A stretch of 22,594 bases of DNA from DATLYF01 sp035575095. GTDB taxonomy: Bacteria > Pseudomonadota > Gammaproteobacteria > Competibacterales > Competibacteraceae. The stretch covers positions 1 to 22,594 of the forward strand of contig DATLYF010000142.1 of assembly GCA_035575095.1 (NCBI GenBank), read 5' to 3'. Shown piece after piece: positions 1 to 7,952 of this stretch. The first letter of the stretch is position 1. Every line of letters begins with the position of its first letter. The translations under genes were made by a program, and so were the position numbers. The notes under the pieces are model-generated. The model did not search any database. It was not told the DNA's origin and worked only from the letters and a program-made list of their open reading frames with translations.

Positions 1-162
1 GAGCGGCGTATACCGTTTACCGCCATTCCACGGCTGATCGAAGCCGTGCTGGCCCATCTGCCGGTCACCCCGGCCGACAGCCTGGAGGCTATCCTGGCGG
101 CCGATGCCGAGGCCCGCGTCCTGGCCCGCGAGGGACTGCGCCGGCTGGCGCTGGAGTCCTGA
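1..162 (+). CDS. dxr: 1-deoxy-D-xylulose 5-phosphate reductoisomerase, C-terminal end (partial)
   Basis: Only the last 53 codons are visible, because the gene enters from the left edge. The tail reads RIPFTAIPRLIEAVLAHL, then an ILAADAEARVLARE-like stretch. This matches the C-terminal helical domain of Dxr, where a short helix is followed by a 'D..AR..A' pattern. Dxr (IspC) is the cytoplasmic enzyme that uses NADPH to convert DXP to 2-C-methyl-erythritol 4-phosphate, the committed step of the MEP isoprenoid pathway. The catalytic and NADPH-binding parts lie outside the window. The stop codon at 160-162 is two bases before the rseP start, so the two genes are almost certainly co-transcribed. 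The dxr-rseP-bamA order is common in Gammaproteobacteria and supports the call. Confidence 0.85.
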   Translation, partial: ERRIPFTAIPRLIEAVLAHLPVTPADSLEAILAADAEARVLAREGLRRLALES

Positions 163-164
163 AA

Positions 165-1532
165 ATGAGCGATGTCCTGCTGTCTCTGCTGGCCCTGGTG
201 ATCACCTTGGGGCTGCTGATCTCCTTCCACGAATTCGGCCATTTCTGGGTGGCACGCCGGCTCGGCGTCAAGGTGCTGCGCTTCTCGGTGGGTTTCGGCA
301 AGCCGCTGTGGCTGCGCCGGGGCAAGGTGGACGATACCGAGTACGCCATCGCCGCCATTCCCCTGGGCGGCTACGTGCGCATGCTGGACGAGCGCGAGGG
401 GCCGGTGGCTGCGGTCGAGCGCCATCGCGCCTTCAACCGCCAGTCAGTATGGACGCGTATCGCCATCGTCGTCGCCGGGCCGCTGTGCAACCTGCTGCTG
501 GCCGTACTGCTGTACTGGCTGGTCTACATGCTGGGAGTGAGCGGTACGCGGCCGCTGCTCGACGATCCGCCAGCGGATACCGCCGCGGCCGCGGCCGGGT
601 TGCAGCGCGGTGACGAGATCATGGCGGTGGGTGGTGAGCCGACGCCGACCCTCGATGCCGTGGTCCTGGCCCTCGTCGACCATGCCCTGGGCGACGGCGA
701 GATCGAGCTGACGGTACGCGACGCGACTGGCCGCAGCCTGCGCCGTGTGCTCAGCATCCAGGGCGGGCGGGGCTGGGACGAGGACGGCCAGGTGCTGGAC
801 AAGCTCGGCCTGCGCCTGTGGCGGCCTGAGTATGTGCCGACCATCGAACGGCTGGTGCCGGGCGGGGCAGCCGAGCGGGCCGGCCTGCGAGCCGGCGACC
901 GGCTGCTGGCGGCCAACGGCAAGCCGCTGCGCAACTGGGAGGAATGGGTGGAGGTAGTGCGCGCCCATCCGGGACGCGCCATCGCTGTCACCGTGGAGCG
1001 CGATGGGCGCAAGCTGGAGCTGAGCTTGACCCCGCAGAGCGTCGACGACCCGCGGCTGGGGCGGATCGGCCAGATCGGCGCGGTGGGACAGGTGCCGCCG
1101 GAAGCGCTGGAGCGGCTGCGGGTGGAGGTGCGCTACGGACCGGTGGCGGCCCTGGGCGAGGCCGTGGCACGCACCTGGCAGATGTCGCTGTTCACCTTGC
1201 GCATGCTGGGGCGCATGCTGGTCGGCACAGCTTCGCTGGAGAACTTGAGCGGGCCGCTGACCATTGCCCAGTATGCTGGCCAGTCCGTCAGTTACGGGCT
1301 GGTGGCCTTCCTCTCTTTCCTGGCGGTGATCAGCATCAGTCTCGGCGTGCTCAACCTGCTGCCGATCCCGGTCTTGGACGGTGGCCACCTGTTGTACTAC
1401 CTTATTGAGCTCGTGAAAGGCAGCCCGCTGTCGGAAACCGCCCAGAATTTGGGACAGCGTCTGGGTCTGGCGGTGCTGATCATGCTGATGGGCCTGGCCT
1501 TGTTCAACGATCTGGCCCGGCTTCTAGGATAA
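165..1532 (+). CDS. rseP: RIP site-2 zinc metalloprotease RseP
   Basis: A 455-aa inner-membrane intramembrane protease, close to the E. coli length of about 450. RseP makes the second cut in the anti-sigma factor RseA after DegS and so releases sigma-E during envelope stress. The zinc site HEFGH is at residues 22-26 in the first membrane helix. The second catalytic motif, with LDGGH and Asp405, lies in a C-terminal membrane segment after NLLPIPV. Two PDZ-like regions fill the periplasmic part, roughly residues 125-200 and 215-300; the second contains VPGGAAERAGLRAGD. Further hydrophobic segments are near residues 95-120 and 375-400, and another is at the C-terminus. The ATG is two bases after the dxr stop, with GGAG at 153-156 as ribosome binding site. 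rseA and degS are not in the window. Confidence 0.96.
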   Translation: MSDVLLSLLALVITLGLLISFHEFGHFWVARRLGVKVLRFSVGFGKPLWLRRGKVDDTEYAIAAIPLGGYVRMLDEREGPVAAVERHRAFNRQSVWTRIAIVVAGPLCNLLLAVLLYWLVYMLGVSGTRPLLDDPPADTAAAAAGLQRGDEIMAVGGEPTPTLDAVVLALVDHALGDGEIELTVRDATGRSLRRVLSIQGGRGWDEDGQVLDKLGLRLWRPEYVPTIERLVPGGAAERAGLRAGDRLLAANGKPLRNWEEWVEVVRAHPGRAIAVTVERDGRKLELSLTPQSVDDPRLGRIGQIGAVGQVPPEALERLRVEVRYGPVAALGEAVARTWQMSLFTLRMLGRMLVGTASLENLSGPLTIAQYAGQSVSYGLVAFLSFLAVISISLGVLNLLPIPVLDGGHLLYYLIELVKGSPLSETAQNLGQRLGLAVLIMLMGLALFNDLARLLG

Positions 1533-1576
1533 CTTCAGCGGTCGGCCTGGAAGGCGACCCGGACCAACGGCACGTT

Positions 1577-3865
1577 ATGAGAACAGCTTATAAAAATCTC
1601 CTGCTCCCCCTCTGTCTGCTCGGTTCGTCCTGGGTCCATGCCGCCGAGTTCATCGTCCAGGACGTGCGGGTGGAGGGGCTGCAGCGCATCTCCGCCGGCA
1701 CCGTGTTCAACTACCTGCCGGTGACGGTGGGTTCCACGGTGCGCAGCGAGGACTATCCGGAGATCATCCGCGCTCTGTTCAAGACCGGCCTGTTCAGCGA
1801 CGTCAATCTGGAGCGCGACGGCAACGTGCTGGTGGTGCGGGTGACCGAGCGCCCGGCCATCGCTGAGCTGAAGATCACCGGCAACCGCGACATTTCCACC
1901 GACGATCTGAAGAAATCCCTGAAGGAGGTGGGGCTGGCCGAGGGCCGGGTGTTCGACCGCTCGCTGCTGGAAAAAGTGGAGCAGGAGCTGCTCAACCAAT
2001 ATTACAGCCGTGGCAAGTATGCGGTGCGCATCGGCTCCGAGGTCAAGGAACTGCCCGGCAACCGCGTGGCGGTCAATCTGGACATCTCCGAGGGCGTCGC
2101 TGCCCGCATCCGCCAGATCAACTTCGTCGGCAACCAGGCCTTCAGCGATGATGAGCTGCTCGACGAAATGCAGCTCTCCACCGGCGGCTGGCTGTCCTGG
2201 CTGACCAAGGACGACCAGTATTCCAAGCAAAAGCTGGCGGCGGATCTGGAAGCACTGCGCTCTTTCTATCTAGACCAGGGCTACCTCAAGTTCAGCGTCG
2301 ACTCCACCCAGGTCTCCATCACGCCAGACAAGCAGGATATCTACGTCACCATCAACGTCACCGAGGGCGAGCGCTATACCATCAAGGACGTCAAGCTCAG
2401 CGGCAACCTGATCGTGCCCGAGGACGAGCTCAAAGCCTTCGTCACCCTCAAGCAGGGCGATGCTTTCTCGCGCAAGCAGGTGACCGAGATCAGCCGCAAG
2501 ATCGGCGAGCGCTTGGGTGACGAGGGTTACGCCTTCGCCAACATCAATGCCGTGCCGCAGGTGGACGAGGCCAACAAGACCGTCTCCCTAAACTTCGTGG
2601 TCGATCCGGGGCGGCGGGTATATGTGCGGCGCATCAACTTCGCCGGCAACCAGCGCACTCAGGACGAGGTGCTGCGCCGTGAGATGCGGCAGACCGAGGG
2701 CGCCTGGTTCTCCAGCCGCGACGTCAACCGCTCCAAGACCCGCGTGCAGCGGCTGCCCTACATCGAGGACGTGAACGTCGAGACCCCGGCCGTGGCGGGT
2801 ACCACCGACCAGGTGGATGTCAACTTCAACGTCACCGAGCGCCGCTCCGGCAGCGTGGTGTTCGGCGTCGGCTACGGCCAGGAATCGGGTGTGCTGCTCA
2901 ACGCCCAGTTCAACGAGAGCAACTTCCTCGGCACCGGCAAGCAGCTTGGTCTCGCCTTTAACAACAGCTCCGTCAACACCATCTACAGCATCACCTACAA
3001 CAATCCCTATTTCACCGATGAAGGACTCAGCGCCGGCTTCCGCCTGGCTTACCAGGAGACCGACGTGGGCGAGTCCAACGCCGCCGACTACCTCACCGAC
3101 CGCGGCGTGGCCGAGCTGAACTTCGGTCTGCCGATCACCGAGACCGACACCGTGCGCCTCAGCGCCGGCCTGGAGACGCTCAAGATCAAGACTAATGCCG
3201 ACAACACGCCCCAGGAGATCTTCGATTATCTGGCGCAGAACGGCGACGACTATCTGTTCTACAAGGTGGAGGGCAGCTGGGTCCGGGATAGTCGCAACCG
3301 CACCGTGTTCGCCGACCGCGGCATGCTCAATCGGATCATTGCCGAGGTGGCGCTGCCCGGCAGCGATGAGACCTATTACAAACTCAACTACCGCCACCAG
3401 AGCTTCTGGCCGGTGACCGACGACCTGACCCTGGCGCTGCGCGGCGACGTCGGCTATGGCGAGGGCTACGGTGACACTGAGGTGCTGCCGTTCTACGAGA
3501 ACTACTTCGCCGGTGGTCTGCGTACCGTGCGCGGTTACAAGGCCAACACCCTGGGTCCGCGCTACAGCAACGGCGAGAGCGCCGGTGGCGCCCTGCGCAC
3601 GGTGGGCGGCGCCGATGTCTACTTCCCGGTACCGTTCGGCGGCAAGGAACTGCGGAACGTGCGCATGGCGGCCTTCTTCGATATCGGCAACGTATTCGAG
3701 ACCACCAGCGACTTCGACGCCGGTGAGCTGCGCTACTCCCTGGGCCTTTCGGCGGAATGGCTGTCTCCTCTGGGGCCGCTGGTGCTGAGCGTGGCCCAGC
3801 CGCTCAACAAGAAGGATGGGGACGAGGACGAGCCGTTCCAGTTTTCCTTCGGTATTCCCTATTGA
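1577..3865 (+). CDS. bamA: Outer membrane protein assembly factor BamA
   Basis: A 762-aa Omp85 protein, the central subunit of the BAM complex that inserts beta-barrel proteins into the outer membrane. A signal peptide (about residues 1-22, ending WVHA) precedes five POTRA domains up to about residue 421. The C-terminal 16-strand barrel follows. The loop-6 signature VRGY is at residues 651-654 (E. coli has VRGF at about 660). The barrel end contains SPLGPLVLSVAQPL, a strong family match. The protein is about 48 residues shorter than E. coli BamA (810). Much of the difference lies just after VRGY, where E. coli has a long loop-6 insertion. The last residue is Tyr rather than the usual Phe or Trp. 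No strong Shine-Dalgarno precedes the ATG; the 44-nt gap from rseP suggests the same operon. Confidence 0.97.
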   Translation: MRTAYKNLLLPLCLLGSSWVHAAEFIVQDVRVEGLQRISAGTVFNYLPVTVGSTVRSEDYPEIIRALFKTGLFSDVNLERDGNVLVVRVTERPAIAELKITGNRDISTDDLKKSLKEVGLAEGRVFDRSLLEKVEQELLNQYYSRGKYAVRIGSEVKELPGNRVAVNLDISEGVAARIRQINFVGNQAFSDDELLDEMQLSTGGWLSWLTKDDQYSKQKLAADLEALRSFYLDQGYLKFSVDSTQVSITPDKQDIYVTINVTEGERYTIKDVKLSGNLIVPEDELKAFVTLKQGDAFSRKQVTEISRKIGERLGDEGYAFANINAVPQVDEANKTVSLNFVVDPGRRVYVRRINFAGNQRTQDEVLRREMRQTEGAWFSSRDVNRSKTRVQRLPYIEDVNVETPAVAGTTDQVDVNFNVTERRSGSVVFGVGYGQESGVLLNAQFNESNFLGTGKQLGLAFNNSSVNTIYSITYNNPYFTDEGLSAGFRLAYQETDVGESNAADYLTDRGVAELNFGLPITETDTVRLSAGLETLKIKTNADNTPQEIFDYLAQNGDDYLFYKVEGSWVRDSRNRTVFADRGMLNRIIAEVALPGSDETYYKLNYRHQSFWPVTDDLTLALRGDVGYGEGYGDTEVLPFYENYFAGGLRTVRGYKANTLGPRYSNGESAGGALRTVGGADVYFPVPFGGKELRNVRMAAFFDIGNVFETTSDFDAGELRYSLGLSAEWLSPLGPLVLSVAQPLNKKDGDEDEPFQFSFGIPY

Positions 3866-3922
3866 CGGTAGCCATGGGGCACGATGTGACGACTCGGATC
3901 GAGGCAGGAGTCTGAGGTGGCC

Positions 3923-4417
3923 ATGGCACGCTACCTGGCCGTGCTGCTGCTGGCTGCTGCCCTGGCCGCCGCTGGTCACGCCGCCGAACTCAAGATCGGT
4001 GTGGTCAATATCCAGAAGCTCATGGACGAGGCGCCCCAGGCCCAGACCGCCCGCGGCCGGTTGGAGCAAGAGTTCGCCCCGCGCGACAAGCTCCTGGTGG
4101 ATGCCCAGCGCTCCTTGCGGCGGCTGGAGGATCGCTTGACCAAAGAGGGGGAAAGCCTAAGCGACGAGGAGCGGCGCAGCCTGGAGCGCGAGATCGCCGT
4201 ACAGAAACGCGAGTTGCGTCGTGCCACCGACGAGTTTCGTGAGGACTTCACCATCCGCCGCAACGAGGAACTCAGTAAGCTGCAGCGGCAGATCTACGAG
4301 ACTATCGTCGAGCTGGCCAAGCAGCAAGGTTACGATCTGATCCTGGAGTCGGGGGTGATCTACGCCAGTGGACAGGTGGACATTACCGAGCAGGTCCTGC
4401 AGCGACTGAGCAAATAA
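3923..4417 (+). CDS. skp: Periplasmic chaperone Skp/OmpH
   Basis: A 164-aa OmpH-family protein. Skp is a trimeric periplasmic chaperone that holds unfolded outer-membrane proteins on their way to BAM. The sequence begins with a signal peptide (ARYLAVLLLAAALAAAGHA) and then the typical first strand, AELKIGVVNIQKLMDEAPQ. Residues about 50-130 are a charged, coiled-coil-prone helical region, the tentacles of the Skp fold. The C-terminus returns to a strand-forming YDLILESGVIYAS segment. I chose ATG 3923 because GAGG (3914-3917) lies five bases upstream. An in-frame GTG at 3917 is an alternative, spaced six bases from GGAG (3907-3910), and adds two residues. The position between bamA and lpxD is the usual one. 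Confidence 0.92.
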   Translation: MARYLAVLLLAAALAAAGHAAELKIGVVNIQKLMDEAPQAQTARGRLEQEFAPRDKLLVDAQRSLRRLEDRLTKEGESLSDEERRSLEREIAVQKRELRRATDEFREDFTIRRNEELSKLQRQIYETIVELAKQQGYDLILESGVIYASGQVDITEQVLQRLSK

Positions 4418-4440
4418 CAACGAAAAGGTTTCCGAGGGTG

Positions 4441-5478
4441 ATGACACTGGCTGAAATCGCCGCCGCCGGCGGCGCCGAATTGCGGGGCGACGGCTCCATC
4501 GAGGTGAGTGGCGTGGCCCCGCTGCATACTGCCCAGCCCGGGCAGATCAGCTTTCTGGCCAATCCCCGCTATCGCAAGTATCTGCAAACCACCCAGGCCG
4601 CGGCGGTGGTGTTGTCCGCCGAGGATGCCGAAGGCTGTCCCTTGCCGGTATTGGTCGCCGCCAATCCGCAATTGGTCTTTGCCCGCATCGCGACCCTGTT
4701 CGCCCCGAAACCGCCGGCGCAGCGCGGCATCCATCCCAGCGCCGTGGTCAGCCCGCAGGCCCAGGTGGCCGAAAGCGCCTGGATCGGTCCCCATTGCACG
4801 GTGGAGGCGGGGGCGCAGATCGCGGAGGGAGTGTATATCGGGCCGGGCTGCGTGGTGGCGGAAAACGTGATCATCGGCCGCGACACCCGCCTGGTGGCTA
4901 ACATCACCCTGTGCCACGGTGTCGTGCTGGGTGAGCGGGTGCTGGTACATCCTGGGGCGGTGATCGGCAGCGACGGTTTCGGGCTGGCCAACGATGGCGG
5001 GCGCTGGGTGAAGATCCCCCAACTCGGCAGCGTGCGCATCGGCGACGACGTGGAGATCGGCGCCAATACCACCATCGACCGCGGGGCCCTGGACGACACG
5101 GTGCTGGAGGAGGGGGTCAAGCTGGACAACCAGATCCAGGTAGCCCACAACGTGCACATCGGGGCTCACACCGCCATCGCCGGTTGCACTGGCATTGCCG
5201 GCAGTGTCAAGATCGGTCGCCACTGCACCCTGGGCGGCGGGGTAGGGCTGGCCGGTCACCTAGAGCTGGCCGACAACGTCCATATCACTGGCATGTCACT
5301 GGTGACCAAATCCATTCATGAGCCCGGCGTATATTCCTCCGGCCTGGCGGTGGAGCCGAGCCGCCGCTGGAACAAGATCAGCGCCCGACTGCGCCGTTTG
5401 GATGAGCTGTTCCGGCGACTTACCGCCCTGGAGCAGCGCGCCTCGCAAGAGGACAGCACAGCTAAGCAAGAGGATTGA
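4441..5478 (+). CDS. lpxD: UDP-3-O-(3-hydroxyacyl)glucosamine N-acyltransferase LpxD
   Basis: A 345-aa cytoplasmic acyltransferase, the third enzyme of lipid A synthesis. It adds a 3-hydroxyacyl chain from acyl-ACP to the 2-amino group of UDP-3-O-acylglucosamine. The N-terminal uridine-binding domain (residues 1-100) contains SFLANPRYRKYL. A left-handed beta-helix of hexapeptide repeats follows at about 100-310, and a C-terminal helix ends the protein. The catalytic His of the AHNV motif is His236, equivalent to E. coli His239. EPGVYSSG, a conserved family motif, follows the helix. ATG 4441 gives the usual N-terminus (MTLAEIAA). The GTG directly before it at 4438 is possible but adds only one residue. 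A gap of about 20 nt separates it from skp. Confidence 0.96.
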   Translation: MTLAEIAAAGGAELRGDGSIEVSGVAPLHTAQPGQISFLANPRYRKYLQTTQAAAVVLSAEDAEGCPLPVLVAANPQLVFARIATLFAPKPPAQRGIHPSAVVSPQAQVAESAWIGPHCTVEAGAQIAEGVYIGPGCVVAENVIIGRDTRLVANITLCHGVVLGERVLVHPGAVIGSDGFGLANDGGRWVKIPQLGSVRIGDDVEIGANTTIDRGALDDTVLEEGVKLDNQIQVAHNVHIGAHTAIAGCTGIAGSVKIGRHCTLGGGVGLAGHLELADNVHITGMSLVTKSIHEPGVYSSGLAVEPSRRWNKISARLRRLDELFRRLTALEQRASQEDSTAKQED

Positions 5479-5489
5479 CCTTGAATTCC

Positions 5490-5930
5490 ATGGATATCAA
5501 CGAGGTGCTGCAGTACCTGCCGCACCGCTTCCCGTTTTTGCTCATCGATCGGGTGCTGGACTATGTGCCGGGTGAGTATCTGATCGGTATCAAGAACGTC
5601 AGCTTCAACGAGCCCTTCTTCCAAGGGCATTTCCCGCAGAAGCCGGTCATGCCCGGGGTGTTGATCCTGGAGGCTCTGGCCCAGGCCACCGGCATCCTGG
5701 CGTTCAAGACCGAACGGGAGCGACCCGACGACAAGTCCCTGTATTACTTCGTCGGCGTCGACAACGCCCGTTTCAAGAAGCCGGTGGAGCCAGGCGATCA
5801 GCTGCGCCTGGAGGTCAAGCTGCAGAAGACCCGGCGCGGCATCTGGGTGTTCTGCGGCGAGGCTCTGGTAGACGGCAAGGTCGTCGCCGAAGCTGAGTTA
5901 ATGTGCACCAAGCGGGATATTGGCCTGTGA
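5490..5930 (+). CDS. fabZ: 3-hydroxyacyl-[ACP] dehydratase FabZ
   Basis: A hot-dog fold dehydratase that removes water from 3-hydroxyacyl-ACP in fatty acid elongation. It competes with LpxA and LpxD for the same 3-hydroxyacyl-ACP pool, which explains its place among lpx genes. The family motif LPHRFPFLLIDRV is near the N-terminus. The catalytic pair is in GHFPQKPVMPGVLILEA: His47 and Glu61, numbered from ATG 5490. That start gives 146 aa and an N-terminus like that of Pseudomonas FabZ (MDINEV). TTG at 5481 is in frame and is spaced seven bases from AGAGG (5469-5473), whereas the ATG is 16 bases away, so the real start may be the TTG. The 3' end overlaps the lpxA start in a GTGA. Confidence 0.95.
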   Translation: MDINEVLQYLPHRFPFLLIDRVLDYVPGEYLIGIKNVSFNEPFFQGHFPQKPVMPGVLILEALAQATGILAFKTERERPDDKSLYYFVGVDNARFKKPVEPGDQLRLEVKLQKTRRGIWVFCGEALVDGKVVAEAELMCTKRDIGL

Positions 5931-6700
5931 TCGACCCCACCGCGCGCATTGATCCCAGGGCCAGGCTGGCTGAGAACGTAACGGTAGGGCCGTATTCCAT
6001 CATCGGCCCCGACGTGGAGATCGATGAGGGCACCTGGACCGGCCCCCACGTGGTGATCAAGGGGCCGACCCGCATCGGCCGCGACAACCGCATCTTCCAA
6101 TTCGCCTCGATCGGCGACGATCCGCAGGACAAGAAGTACGCTGGCGAGCCGACCCGGTTGGAGATCGGTGACCGCAACACCATTCGCGAATTTGTCACCA
6201 TCAACCGCGGCACGGTGCAGGACAACAGCCTCACCAAGCTCGGCGACGACAACTGGATCATGGCCTACGTGCACATCGCCCACGACTGCCTGGTCGGCAG
6301 CCGCACGGTGTTCGCCAACGGCGCCTCCCTGGCCGGTCATGTCCAGGTCGGCGACGACGTGGTGCTGGGCGGTTTCACCATGGTCTACCAGTTCTGCCGC
6401 ATCGGCGACCATAGCTTCTGCGGCTTTTCCTGCGGCGTGCACAAGGATGTCCCACCCTATGTGACCGTAGCCGGCTACCGTGCCGAACCCCACGGCATCA
6501 ACGCCGAGGGCCTGCGCCGGCGCGGTTTCCCGGTGGAGGAGATCCAGGCCATCCGTCGTGCCTATAAGCTGCTCTACCGCTCCGACCTGCGCCTGGAGGA
6601 GGCCGTCGACAAGGTGCGCGAACTGGCCCAGGACTATCCGCGCCTGAACGTGTTGGCCGACTTCCTGGCGGTGCCCACCGAGCGCGGTATCGTCCGCTGA
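5927..6700 (+). CDS. lpxA: UDP-N-acetylglucosamine O-acyltransferase LpxA
   Basis: A 257-aa cytoplasmic trimeric beta-helix enzyme, the first step of lipid A synthesis. It transfers a 3-hydroxyacyl chain from ACP to UDP-GlcNAc. The GTG start at 5927 overlaps the fabZ stop (GTGA) and gives the standard MIDPTA N-terminus. The catalytic His is His119 in HIAHDC (E. coli His125). KYAGEPTR, LAGH (His138, E. coli His144) and GLRRRGF are all present. One hexapeptide coil at the N-terminus is missing relative to E. coli, as in Pseudomonas. Two positions differ from the reference enzymes. Tyr154 replaces E. coli His160, and Phe167 occupies the acyl-chain ruler position (Gly173 in E. coli, Met169 in P. 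aeruginosa). The identity is secure, but the chain-length consequence is inference. Confidence 0.96.
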   Translation: MIDPTARIDPRARLAENVTVGPYSIIGPDVEIDEGTWTGPHVVIKGPTRIGRDNRIFQFASIGDDPQDKKYAGEPTRLEIGDRNTIREFVTINRGTVQDNSLTKLGDDNWIMAYVHIAHDCLVGSRTVFANGASLAGHVQVGDDVVLGGFTMVYQFCRIGDHSFCGFSCGVHKDVPPYVTVAGYRAEPHGINAEGLRRRGFPVEEIQAIRRAYKLLYRSDLRLEEAVDKVRELAQDYPRLNVLADFLAVPTERGIVR

Positions 6701-6704
6701 GGCC

Positions 6705-7856
6705 ATGAACCAGGCTGCCGGGGCCGGGTATCGGCCGCTGTTCGTACTGGTGGCCGGCGAACTGTCCGGCGACATCCTCGGCGGCGGGCTGATTACGGCC
6801 CTGCGCCGGCGCTTCCCGCAGGCCCGTTTCGCCGGTATCGGCGGCCCGCGCATGCAGGCCGCGGGACTGGAATCCTGGTATCCCCTGGACACCCTGTCGG
6901 TGATGGGGCTGGTGGAGGTGCTCAAGCATCTGCCAGCGCTGCTGCATCTGCGCCGGGAGCTGTTGCGCCGCTGCCTGGCCGAGCGCCCCGCGGTCTTCAT
7001 CGGCATCGACGCGCCTGACTTCAATCTGGGGCTGGAGCTGCGCCTGCGCCGCGCCGGATTGCGCACCGTCCACTACGTCAGCCCCTCGGTATGGGCCTGG
7101 CGGCAGGGCAGGGTCAAGACCATCGCCCGCGCCGTGGATCTTATGCTCACGCTGTTGCCGTTCGAGGCGCGCTTCTACGAAGCGCACCAGGTGCCGGTGC
7201 ACTTCGTCGGCCATCCCCTGGCTGACGAGATTCCCCTGGAGAATGACCGGGACGGCGCCCGGCAGCGCATGGGGCTGGGCGAGGGGCGCTGGCTGGCGCT
7301 GCTGCCGGGCAGTCGTGGCGCAGAGGTGGAGCGGTTGGCGCCGCTGTTCCTGGAGACTGCCCGCCGGTTGTGGCAGCGGTTCCCTGATCTCGGCATCATC
7401 GTCCCTGCCGCTACACCGTTTTTATATCATCATCTTTTGAATCTGCTCTCCCGAGAATACCCCGACATGCCGGTAACCCTGCTGCAAGGTCGGGCACGAG
7501 AAGCCATGGCCGCCGCCGACGTCGTGCTGCTGGCCTCCGGCACCGCCACCCTGGAGTGCATGCTGCTGGGGCGGCCCATGGTGGTGGCCTACCGGGTGGC
7601 GCCGGTCACCGCCTGGCTGGCACGGCGGCTGGTCAAGCTGCGGCACTTCGCGCTTCCCAATCTGTTGGCCGACCGCGAGCTGGTGCCGGAATACATCCAG
7701 GAGGCGGCCACCGCCGACAATCTGGAAGCGGCGCTGTTGCCGCTGCTGCGAGGGGAGGCGCGGGCACCGCTAGACGAGTACCGGCGGCTGCATCAGTCCT
7801 TGCGCCGCAATGCCAGCGAGCGCGCTGCCGAGGCGGTATGCGGACTGCTCGGCTGA
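6705..7856 (+). CDS. lpxB: Lipid-A-disaccharide synthase LpxB
   Basis: A 383-aa GT19 glycosyltransferase, almost the E. coli length (382). It joins lipid X to UDP-2,3-diacylglucosamine to form the lipid A disaccharide at the cytoplasmic face of the inner membrane. Motifs in order are VAGELSGDILGGGLI at the N-terminus, GIGGPRMQAAGLES, GIDAPDFN, YVSPSVWAWRQGRV, HFVGHPLADEI, LLPGSRGAEVERL and GTATLECMLLGRPMVVAYR. The ATG lies four bases after the lpxA stop, and TGAGG at that stop is the only ribosome-binding sequence in reach, so translation is probably coupled. A short stretch at 7419-7442 uses AT-rich codons unlike the rest of the gene (see findings). Confidence 0.96.
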   Translation: MNQAAGAGYRPLFVLVAGELSGDILGGGLITALRRRFPQARFAGIGGPRMQAAGLESWYPLDTLSVMGLVEVLKHLPALLHLRRELLRRCLAERPAVFIGIDAPDFNLGLELRLRRAGLRTVHYVSPSVWAWRQGRVKTIARAVDLMLTLLPFEARFYEAHQVPVHFVGHPLADEIPLENDRDGARQRMGLGEGRWLALLPGSRGAEVERLAPLFLETARRLWQRFPDLGIIVPAATPFLYHHLLNLLSREYPDMPVTLLQGRAREAMAAADVVLLASGTATLECMLLGRPMVVAYRVAPVTAWLARRLVKLRHFALPNLLADRELVPEYIQEAATADNLEAALLPLLRGEARAPLDEYRRLHQSLRRNASERAAEAVCGLLG

Positions 7857-7952
7857 GGCGCAGCAAGAGCGTGGCGATGGGCGCCCCATACGGCAGCATT
7901 CAGACGAACTTGATACTAAGATGGCGTTAGCCCTGCTCGGAAGAGATCGTCC

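Noticed and set aside
1533..1576. A possible sigma-E promoter before bamA
   Set aside because: I could not find a GGAAC-like -35 with a properly spaced -10 in the gap or the end of rseP.
2588..4069. A 493-codon open frame antisense to bamA and skp
   Set aside because: It crosses two secure genes and the gap between them, and shows no recognisable motif.
7857..7885. A possible terminator after lpxB (GGCGC and GCGCC)
   Set aside because: The stem is only five bases with a 19-base loop and no T-run follows.
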